Assembly: GCA_902803255.1 (NCBI GenBank)
Contig: CADCPG010000174.1
Span: 1 to 5,396, forward strand
Source of the DNA: an uncultured Ruminococcus sp.
Lineage (GTDB): Bacteria; Bacillota; Clostridia; Oscillospirales; CAG-272
DNA length: 5,396 nt
Direction: 5' to 3'
The position numbers were made by a program, and so were the translations under genes. The notes below the pieces were generated by a model. That model searched no databases. It was given only the letters and a program-made list of their open reading frames with translations, and was not told the origin of the DNA. Positions 1-5,067 of the stretch are shown one piece after another; within the stretch, counting starts at the first letter, position 1; every line of letters starts with the position of its first letter.

Positions 1-10
1 GGCAGAGCCC

Positions 11-475
11 TCAGTCCCTGATGCCGGGAGTTTCCCCGGGCTCTCCTCCTTCTCCGTCGATCACGGAGGTGATAAAGACGTCGGTCTCCTTTCTGCCCCT
101 TGCGGCAGACCATATGCCGGCACCGGCGAGAGCCGCGGCGAACGCCGCCCCCGCCGATATGGCGGGAATCGCCTCCCCGCCGGAAAACCGTCCGGCGATG
201 AAATAGGCCGCGATCGCGAGCGCTATGGGCAGTATGAATATCACCGCACCGTATGTCAGCATCCTGCGCGAATCGGACGAGATCTCGACCGTGTCTCCGG
301 TCTTCGCTCCGGCGTCGTTCCTCGCGCGGCAGGTCATCTTTCCGCCCGCCCCGAGCAGACTGCAGGCCGCGCATCCTTCTGCGGAGCGGTGGCAGCCCTC
401 GCAGGCCGACTTGCGCTCGGTCATGACCGTCGCGTATCTCCCGTCAGTCGAGACCACCTTAGCTCTTCCGGTCAT
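11..475 (-). CDS. RseC/MucC-family (SoxR-reducing system) membrane protein
   Basis: This is a 154-residue protein with the RseC/MucC family layout. A short N-terminal beta-rich region (1-22) is followed by a cysteine cluster (C25, C28, C35, C38, C49; pattern CX2C-X6-CX2C-X10-C). Two hydrophobic membrane segments (about 73-95 and 102-124) and a short acidic/glycine-rich tail (138-154) complete it. In proteobacteria RseC takes part in sigma-E control and in the Rsx system that reduces SoxR. Homologues in Gram-positive bacteria are common, but their role is not established. The start lies 1 bp beyond the cdaR stop (ATGATATG arrangement), and a weak GGGGGA lies 5 bases upstream, so expression probably depends on translational coupling. 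It is the third gene of the cda operon. The family call rests on the Cys cluster plus two-TM architecture; the function here is unknown. The stop is at 11-13, so the gene is complete. Confidence 0.82.
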   Translation of the reverse strand: MTGRAKVVSTDGRYATVMTERKSACEGCHRSAEGCAACSLLGAGGKMTCRARNDAGAKTGDTVEISSDSRRMLTYGAVIFILPIALAIAAYFIAGRFSGGEAIPAISAGAAFAAALAGAGIWSAARGRKETDVFITSVIDGEGGEPGETPGIRD

Positions 476-476
476 A

Positions 477-1574
477 TCATTCCCCCGGTGCGTCGGTTTC
501 TTCGGGAGTCGTCTCTTCCGGAGGCTGCTCCGTCGAGGCGGGCGGCTCGGTCACGGGTTCGGTGACGACGGGAGCCGGCACGACATAGACCGTGATCTTT
601 TCGGGGGCATCCCTGAACTCGAGTCCCGACGGCAGAGTGAGCGAGGAGACATCCACCGTGATCTCGGAAGGCGATTCCTTCCCGACGGTCACGACGCTGA
701 GCCTCGTCATCGACGACACCGTCTGAGGATCTCCCGCCACCTTCAGAGTCTGAGGAGATATCCTCACAGACTGGATGTCGGAGGCGTCGGTCCCGGTGTC
801 GAGAGTGTATGTCAGCCGCAGCTCGGCCGTCATGATCACCGACACTTCGATGTCTATCTGGGTCACGTCGGAGGTCACGAACTTGCTGCTGACCTCGGCG
901 CCCGAGGCGTCGAGGAAGACGAGCCCGGCGTTGTGCACGAAGCTCGACGTCACCCACTGCGAGTTGAGGTCGACTTTCGCGGAGGCCTCGGCGATCCGCC
1001 CGACCACCGCCGCGGGTCCCGTCACGCTGACGCTTCCGGTCTTGGGGACGGCGGCGCCGAACTCATAGTTGCTGGCCATCGAGTAAGAGGATATGTCGAC
1101 GCTCACCGGCACTTCCTTCGTTATCTTGACATCGGTGTATACCGTGATCGAAGACGGCGAGAACGACACGAGCGACACCGTCTCCGGCACGCTGACCTTG
1201 ACAGGCACGTCGACCCTTCCGGCCTCGCGGATCCCGCTGACGTCTATGTAGGCTATGAAATCGGATGTCTCAATCCCCGAGATGTCCTGTCTCGTTCCGC
1301 TGACGGTTATGCTGACCATTCCCTCGGACTGGTCGTAGATCGAGATGTCCGACATCGACGTCAGCTCGTCGGTCCCTTCGACCTTGATGTCGATCATGGT
1401 GAAGGTCTTCTCGTAGTCATCGGTGGAGATGTTTACGACATATATCCAGAGGATAAATGCGATAAGCAGGCAGAAGAGCCGGGGAAAGAGCATTATCTTT
1501 CCGCAGAACCCGTTTTTCCCTTTCTTCTTCCCGGACGCGCCTCCGGCCCCGGGGATGACGTTCTCACTTCTCAT
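477..1574 (-). CDS. cdaR: CdaR, YbbR-domain regulator of diadenylate cyclase
   Basis: This is a 365-residue, single-pass membrane protein. A basic, glycine/lysine-rich cytoplasmic N-terminus (1-27) precedes one membrane segment (about 29-48), after which the protein is extracytoplasmic. Roughly three YbbR-type beta repeats follow (about 52-148, 150-246 and 250-332), each with the typical V-x-V-x-G and 'S..P..V.V.G' strand patterns. It ends in a Thr/Pro/Glu-rich tail (333-365). In Firmicutes CdaR binds the membrane-bound cyclase CdaA and modulates c-di-AMP synthesis. The start at 1574 is preceded by AAGGAGG (1584-1590) with a 9-base spacer, and it overlaps the end of cdaA by 11 bp, so the two are certainly co-transcribed and probably translationally coupled. 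The call rests on the single TM, the YbbR repeats and the position directly after cdaA. The low-complexity tail is the only odd feature. Confidence 0.93.
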   Translation of the reverse strand: MRSENVIPGAGGASGKKKGKNGFCGKIMLFPRLFCLLIAFILWIYVVNISTDDYEKTFTMIDIKVEGTDELTSMSDISIYDQSEGMVSITVSGTRQDISGIETSDFIAYIDVSGIREAGRVDVPVKVSVPETVSLVSFSPSSITVYTDVKITKEVPVSVDISSYSMASNYEFGAAVPKTGSVSVTGPAAVVGRIAEASAKVDLNSQWVTSSFVHNAGLVFLDASGAEVSSKFVTSDVTQIDIEVSVIMTAELRLTYTLDTGTDASDIQSVRISPQTLKVAGDPQTVSSMTRLSVVTVGKESPSEITVDVSSLTLPSGLEFRDAPEKITVYVVPAPVVTEPVTEPPASTEQPPEETTPEETDAPGE

Positions 1575-2466
1575 CCTCTCCGCCCTCCTTTCCGGTCTTC
1601 TTCCTTCTGCCGAAGAGCCCGCGGTTCGAAGTCACCGATTCCGCGGGCACGAGCAGGCGGGTCAGTTCCTGCTTGAGCGAGCTGAAGTTGAAGTTCCGCC
1701 GCAGGCTGCCTCCCTCGGCCACCGAGACCGTACCGGTCTCCTCCGAGACGACGATCACGACGGCGTCGCTCATCTCGGATAGTCCGAGTGCGGCGCGGTG
1801 ACGCGTCCCCAGGTCCTTGTTGATGTCGGCCGCCGACAGCGGCAGATAGCATCCGGCGGCATGTATCCTGCCGTTCCTGATTATGACCGCGCCGTCGTGC
1901 AGCGGGGCCTTGTTGAAAAATATGTTCCTGATCATCATCGGCTCAAGGTCTGCGTTCACGATGACGCCCTGTGTCAGGTATTCGCCGAGCTTCGTCTCGC
2001 GCTCGATGACGATGAGGGCGCCGGTCTTCGTCGACGACAGGGCGTCGGCCGCGGTGCAGATCTTCTCGATGTTCGTAGCGGTCTCGCCGTGCGACGCGCC
2101 GTTGCCGACCGAACGGAGGCCCCTGATGGGCGTCGTCCCGACCTTCTCGAGCGCCGCCCGGAGGTCGGACTGAAATATGATGATGATCGCGATGATGCCG
2201 ACCTGATAGAAGTTCTGCAGGATGAACTTCACCGCGCGCATGTTTATGATGATACTGAGCACTAGGGCGGCCGAAACGAACAGCAGGCCTATCGCGAGCT
2301 TCGCCGCGCGTCTTTCCCTTATGAACTTGTAGACATAAAACAGCGCGAACGCCAGCAGAAGTATGTCGAGAACGTCAACGAAGTTCATCTCCTTCACGGC
2401 GTTCCAGACATATTTTTCAAAGAGATCGGTAAAAGACCCCCACAATGCCGACAGTTTTTCTGCCAT
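1564..2466 (-). CDS. cdaA: CdaA, membrane diadenylate cyclase (c-di-AMP synthase)
   Basis: CdaA condenses two ATP into cyclic di-AMP, the second messenger that controls potassium and osmolyte transport and cell-wall homeostasis in Firmicutes. The 300-residue length is slightly above the usual ~273. An N-terminal extension of about 25 residues precedes three membrane helices (about 30-48, 57-74 and 86-99). The family-typical 'IIIIFQSDLRAALE' follows at 94-107, then the DAC catalytic domain. Both catalytic motifs are intact: DGA at 191-193 (within LHDGAVII) and RHR at 222-224 (within GTRHRAALGLSE). The VVSEETG strand at 239-245 also matches the family. A charged C-terminal tail (285-300) ends the protein. 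The start at 2466 has GGAGG at 2473-2477 with a 6-base spacer. It is the first gene of the operon with cdaR and an RseC-family gene, transcribed from the promoter at 2538-2566. Confidence 0.97.
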   Translation of the reverse strand: MAEKLSALWGSFTDLFEKYVWNAVKEMNFVDVLDILLLAFALFYVYKFIRERRAAKLAIGLLFVSAALVLSIIINMRAVKFILQNFYQVGIIAIIIIFQSDLRAALEKVGTTPIRGLRSVGNGASHGETATNIEKICTAADALSSTKTGALIVIERETKLGEYLTQGVIVNADLEPMMIRNIFFNKAPLHDGAVIIRNGRIHAAGCYLPLSAADINKDLGTRHRAALGLSEMSDAVVIVVSEETGTVSVAEGGSLRRNFNFSSLKQELTRLLVPAESVTSNRGLFGRRKKTGKEGGEDEK

Positions 2467-2472
2467 GACAAT

Positions 2473-2477
2473 CCTCC
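2473..2477 (-). promoter_or_regulatory. Ribosome binding site of cdaA
   Basis: GGAGG on the minus strand lies 6 bases before the ATG at 2466. It fixes the CdaA start. The predicted 5' leader is about 65 nt and is too short to hold a ydaO-type c-di-AMP riboswitch. Confidence 0.8.
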
Positions 2478-2537
2478 GATGCCTGCCGGGCGGACCCCGG
2501 AAACGAGTTTTTGCCTAAAGCTATGTATAGATATTAT

Positions 2538-2566
2538 ATTATACCATACCTCAGCCGAATATTCAA
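2538..2566 (-). promoter_or_regulatory. Sigma-A-type promoter of the cda operon, extended -10
   Basis: On the minus strand the -35 box TTGAAT (2561-2566) and a perfect -10 box TATAAT (2538-2543) are separated by exactly 17 bases. The -10 is preceded by TGG, giving the extended TGnTATAAT form. A second TATAAT overlaps it at 2533-2538. The boxes sit in an AT-rich island in otherwise GC-rich DNA, between the terminator of the upstream gene and cdaA. Transcription should start near 2530-2532, leaving a leader of about 65 nt before the cdaA ATG. This is a sequence-based prediction only. Confidence 0.8.
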
Positions 2567-2590
2567 CATAAAATTCACTCCCGGATACAT

Positions 2591-2634
2591 AAATAAACCT
2601 CCGGGGCGAAGCGGCAGCGGCTTCGCCCCGGAGG
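2591..2634 (-). terminator. Intrinsic terminator reading leftward (end of ogg transcript)
   Basis: A perfect 15-bp GC-rich stem (arms 2598-2612 and 2620-2634) closes a 7-base loop. On the minus strand the stem is followed at once by TTTATTT (2597-2591). There is no T-run on the plus-strand side (GATCGG), so it works in the minus direction only. It lies about 195 bases after the ogg stop and 25 bases before the cda -35 box. It therefore most likely ends the ogg transcript and insulates the cda promoter from read-through. Confidence 0.85.
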
Positions 2635-2828
2635 GATCGGTCAGAGACCCGAAAAACGGACGCCGGTCCGCCGGACAGAACTGTTTCCGGCGGAACGCGC
2701 TCAAGGATTTGCACCCGGTGCCGGTTTTCCGGCGCGGTCCGGAACTGAAAAAAAGAATTCGGCACTTGCAAATGAGACTGAAAAATTATATAATATAGTG
2801 TAAGGGCGGCGGCAGGCCGTTCCGCAGT
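2635..2828. other. Non-coding 3' region of ogg with hairpins
   Basis: This stretch separates the ogg stop from its terminator. No ORF here has a ribosome site or protein-like composition. It contains a 9-bp inverted repeat (2667-2675 with 2686-2694, 10-base interval that can itself pair CAG/CTG) and a second hairpin whose 7-bp stem includes one G-U pair when read from the plus strand (2718-2724 with 2729-2735, loop TTTT). It also holds an A-run (2748-2754) and an AT-rich patch (2781-2798). No tRNA, tmRNA, SRP or other known RNA signature was recognised. It is best read as a long 3' UTR of ogg, possibly with its own small transcript. Confidence 0.45.
2766..2794 (+). promoter_or_regulatory. Putative plus-strand promoter, antisense to the ogg 3' end
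   Basis: TTGCAA (2766-2771) and TATAAT (2789-2794) are separated by exactly 17 bases on the plus strand. The start would fall near 2801, and the transcript would run antisense into the end of ogg (2829 onward). No plus-strand gene follows until 3809. The -35 matches the consensus in 4 of 6 positions and the -10 in 6 of 6. The AT patch also contains a minus-strand TATAAT (2785-2790), but its -35 region is GC-rich and unlike the consensus. It may be fortuitous. Confidence 0.4.
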
Positions 2829-3734
2829 TCATCCGACGAGCCAGCGCTCCCTGTAGAAGAGATACTGCTGAGCCACTCCGGCGTAGGGTCCCAGCGCCCC
2901 GGCGTCGAAACCGCCCGGGAAATATTTCCCGATGACCTTTTTTATCCAGACGTCGACCGGGAACGAGTCGAGCCTTCCGAAACCGAACAGCAGCACGCAG
3001 GCCGCGACCTTAGGACCTACGCCGCGCAGCTTCTGAAGGACAGCCGACGCGTCGGCTGTGTTCCCGCAGGCGGCGACGTCTGCGAGCGACGGCCCCCTCC
3101 CCGGAAGCTGAGCTTCAGCGGCGCCGCAGATGTATCCTGCCCGGAAGCCCGTCTTCATCTCCCGCAGACGCTCTTCGCCCAGGCGGCATACCGCCGCCGG
3201 CACCGGGAAGGAATACTCTCTCTCCGACGCCCCGCGGGCAGTCATTCCGTCGCAGACGGCGGGCTCCCCCGCCTCTCTGCTCAGCGCCGATACGAGAGAC
3301 TTGATCCTCGGGATGTTGTTGTTCTGGGAGATGATGAATGAACACAACGTCTCCCAGGGCTCCTGACGTAGTATCCGGATCCCTCTTCCCTTTTCGACTG
3401 CGTCGCGCAGCTCCGGCTTATCCGAGCGCGACAGCAGGTCTTCGTCGATCCTCCCGTATTCGCGGTCAAGGTCGAAATAGCGTCTGAAGAAGCCCTCGAA
3501 TTCCTCCTCTCCCACGTTGTACAGATACACGGTGTCGCCGTCCTGTCCGACAGATATGTACCGGCCTCGGACGACCCCTCCCCATTCGGCTCCGTGCTGG
3601 CTGCCTTCTATCCTGTCGAACCTGAAGGTCTGGCCGCAGTCGAAAATCTTCGACACGTCAAAATTCAGCGTGCCGTCGAGCCTTGTTACGCTCACGCCGC
3701 CGTCCCTGTAAAAAACCGACGAACGGTAGTCCAT
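2829..3734 (-). CDS. ogg: 8-oxoguanine DNA glycosylase / AP lyase, OGG1 type
   Basis: This base-excision repair enzyme removes 8-oxoguanine from DNA and nicks the abasic site. The 301-residue product aligns end to end with OGG1. An N-terminal AlkA-like domain contains CGQTFRF (33-39; the glycine corresponds to hOGG1 G42). The helical core has SQNNNIPRIK (136-145). The helix-hairpin-helix is LRGVGPKVAAC (236-246), with catalytic lysine K242 (hOGG1 K249) and C246 (C253). It is followed by PVDVW with catalytic aspartate D261 (D268). The C-terminal YAGVAQQYLF supplies Q289 and F293 (Q315 and F319). hOGG1 H270 is replaced by W263. An upstream in-frame ATG at 3761 would add 9 residues, but I chose the ATG at 3734 because GGAGGT (3741-3746) sits 6 bases before it. 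The gene is monocistronic, divergent from the DUF6062-like gene, and ends at the terminator at 2591-2634. Confidence 0.93.
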   Translation of the reverse strand: MDYRSSVFYRDGGVSVTRLDGTLNFDVSKIFDCGQTFRFDRIEGSQHGAEWGGVVRGRYISVGQDGDTVYLYNVGEEEFEGFFRRYFDLDREYGRIDEDLLSRSDKPELRDAVEKGRGIRILRQEPWETLCSFIISQNNNIPRIKSLVSALSREAGEPAVCDGMTARGASEREYSFPVPAAVCRLGEERLREMKTGFRAGYICGAAEAQLPGRGPSLADVAACGNTADASAVLQKLRGVGPKVAACVLLFGFGRLDSFPVDVWIKKVIGKYFPGGFDAGALGPYAGVAQQYLFYRERWLVG

Positions 3735-3740
3735 CGAAAC

Positions 3741-3746
3741 ACCTCC
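3741..3746 (-). promoter_or_regulatory. Ribosome binding site deciding the ogg start
   Basis: GGAGGT on the minus strand lies 6 bases before the ATG at 3734. It falls inside the longer reading frame that begins at 3761. It therefore favours the 301-residue start over the 310-residue one, whose extra residues (Pro, Arg, Gly) do not resemble the family. Confidence 0.75.
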
Positions 3747-3774
3747 GCCGCTGCGCGGCAAAATAAACTTTCAC

Positions 3775-3797
3775 CGTCCCGCCGGTAAGCCGGGACG
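3775..3797. repeat. Inverted repeat between divergent ogg and DUF6062-like gene
   Basis: CGTCCCG (3775-3781) is repeated inverted as CGGGACG (3791-3797) around a 9-base centre. It lies midway in the 74-bp divergent intergenic region, 11 bases before the ATG of the rightward gene. It could be an operator for a dimeric repressor or an RNA hairpin at the start of the rightward leader. There is no following T-run in either direction, so it is not a terminator. In GC-rich DNA a 7-bp match may also be chance. Confidence 0.4.
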
Positions 3798-3808
3798 CGA
3801 CAAAAAAC

Positions 3809-4507
3809 ATGGAACAGATCTACACTATACCGATCAAGGAGCACTTCCGCGCCGCCGGGGCGGATCCGTCATGCGGCTGCCCGCTCTGCTCTCTCTACCG
3901 TATGCTCGAGGAGAACGAACTCGATCTGATCCTCGGCGCCTCCATGATGGAGCCCGACGTGAGGATAAAGACCAACCGCCAGGGATTCTGCGACATACAC
4001 AGCCGCATCATGCTCGGCAGAAAGAACCGGCTCGGTATGGCTCTCACTCTCGAGAGCCACCTGAACGAACTCCGGAGCGACGTGAAGGATCTTCCGCTGC
4101 TCGTGCCCGGCTCCCAGGCCCGTCACCGTGTCAGCGAGCTCGAATCAAGCTGCTACGTGTGCGGCAGGATAGCCGGAAACTTTACCCATCTGCTCGAGAA
4201 CCTCATATACATCTGGTCTGTCGACGCCGAATTCCGCGACCTCTTCCTGAAGCAGCCTTATTTCTGCCTGCCTCACTGGAACGCGATGCTGAAGACGGCT
4301 CTCGCGAGGCTGCCGAAGAAGCCATACAGAGACTTCTCGCACGCAGCCGGGCAGGTCGTTCTCCCCTATTTCGACTCCCTGAGGGAGGACGTGTCCTGGT
4401 TCTGCCGCAAATTCGATTACAGATACGCCGACGAACCCTGGGGGAACTCGAAGGACTCGGTAGAGCGCGCGGTCAAATTTCTCAGAGGAGACATCCACGT
4501 AAAATGA
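3809..4507 (+). CDS. DUF6062-like protein with two CxxC/CxxH putative metal sites
   Basis: This 232-residue soluble protein has no signal peptide or membrane segment. It resembles the DUF6062 family of Firmicutes, whose function I do not know. It carries two matching cysteine/histidine units. The first is C24-x2-C27 followed after 33 residues by C61-x2-H64 (GFCDIH). The second is C115-x2-C118 followed after 34 residues by C153-x2-H156 (YFCLPH). C22 and C199 are extra. Each unit could bind one zinc or another metal with CCCH ligands, and the two suggest an internal duplication. The region between them is helical and charged. The start is supported by the early MEQIYTIPIKEHF, which looks like the family N-terminus, although no clear Shine-Dalgarno lies upstream (closest is a weak GGGA at 3792-3795). 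Its stop overlaps the next gene by 4 bp, so it is the first gene of an operon with mnmM. Confidence 0.78.
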   Translation: MEQIYTIPIKEHFRAAGADPSCGCPLCSLYRMLEENELDLILGASMMEPDVRIKTNRQGFCDIHSRIMLGRKNRLGMALTLESHLNELRSDVKDLPLLVPGSQARHRVSELESSCYVCGRIAGNFTHLLENLIYIWSVDAEFRDLFLKQPYFCLPHWNAMLKTALARLPKKPYRDFSHAAGQVVLPYFDSLREDVSWFCRKFDYRYADEPWGNSKDSVERAVKFLRGDIHVK

Positions 4508-5055
4508 TCGACCTGCTCTCTCTTCACAAGCAGTTCATACTGACTCACCTGCGCCCGGGCGACGTCTGCGCCGACTTCACGATGGGAAACGGGCACGACA
4601 CCGAATTCCTCTCGAAGACCGTAGGTCCCGGCGGACACGTGTACGCCTTCGACATCCAGCCCTCCGCCGTTGAATCGACGAGAGCCAGGCTCGAGGCCTC
4701 GGGCTGCCCGGAGAACTACACGCTGATCCTCGCCTCCCACCATCTGGCGGCGGAGTACATCAAGGTCCCGATCAGGGCGGGGATGTTCAACCTCGGCTGG
4801 CTTCCCGGCGGAGACAAGAGCATAACGACGATGCGTGAGACGACGCTGCCCGCGGTCGCGGCCGCGGTGTCGCTCATGGACCGCGACGCCGTACTGACCG
4901 TCGCGGTATACCCCGGACATCCCGAGGGCGACGCCGAGGGCGTGATGCTTGAGGAGTACTTCTCGGGGCTGTCGAGGCATACGTACTGCGCTACGAAAGT
5001 GAAGATAGTGAACTCACCTTCGTCGCCATACTTTTTCCTTATAGAAAGCAAGTAA
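4504..5055 (+). CDS. mnmM: MnmM/YtqB-type SAM-dependent tRNA methyltransferase
   Basis: This 183-residue Rossmann-fold methyltransferase belongs to the YtqB/MnmM family (rRNA_methylase Pfam type). In Bacillus subtilis the family methylates nm5s2U to mnm5s2U at the tRNA wobble position 34. It shows the SAM-binding motif I as DFTMGNGHDT (24-33), the acidic ribose-binding residue D50 in AFDIQ, SHH at 78-80, the family-specific NLGWLPGGDKSITT (96-109), and YPGHPEG (136-142). The length matches the family. The reading frame is open for a further 633 bases upstream, but that part only shadows the preceding gene. The ATG at 4504 is chosen because it begins the conserved domain and overlaps the preceding stop as ATGA. 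GAGGAG (4485-4490) lies 13 bases upstream, which is rather far, so translational coupling is likely. tRNA modification is inferred from the family. Confidence 0.9.
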   Translation: MIDLLSLHKQFILTHLRPGDVCADFTMGNGHDTEFLSKTVGPGGHVYAFDIQPSAVESTRARLEASGCPENYTLILASHHLAAEYIKVPIRAGMFNLGWLPGGDKSITTMRETTLPAVAAAVSLMDRDAVLTVAVYPGHPEGDAEGVMLEEYFSGLSRHTYCATKVKIVNSPSSPYFFLIESK

Positions 5056-5067
5056 ACGGAGCATAAA

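Noticed and set aside
1620..1640. GGTTCGAA resembling a tRNA T-loop
   Set aside because: It sits inside cdaA coding sequence with no surrounding cloverleaf or acceptor stem pairing.
225..1676. 483-residue plus-strand open frame opposite cdaR
   Set aside because: It is the antisense of the cdaR, rseC-like and cdaA genes, with Arg/His/Asp-rich low-complexity composition caused by GC-rich codons. The minus-strand genes carry clear family motifs.
2467..2537. Possible c-di-AMP (ydaO) riboswitch in the cdaA leader
   Set aside because: The leader from the predicted start is only about 65 nt and shows none of the expected multi-helix structure.
2394..2771. 125-residue minus-strand frame upstream of cdaA
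   Set aside because: It runs through the intrinsic terminator, the promoter and the start of cdaA, and has no ribosome site. The region is better explained as non-coding.
2511..2798. 95-residue plus-strand frame in the intergenic region
   Set aside because: There is no Shine-Dalgarno before the ATG, and the frame crosses the cda promoter and the 15-bp terminator stem.
3871..4503. Long plus-strand open frame running into mnmM, which would give a 394-residue protein
   Set aside because: This upstream part lies out of frame over the DUF6062-like gene. Its composition is Arg/Pro-rich shadow sequence, and the conserved methyltransferase domain begins exactly at the ATG at 4504.
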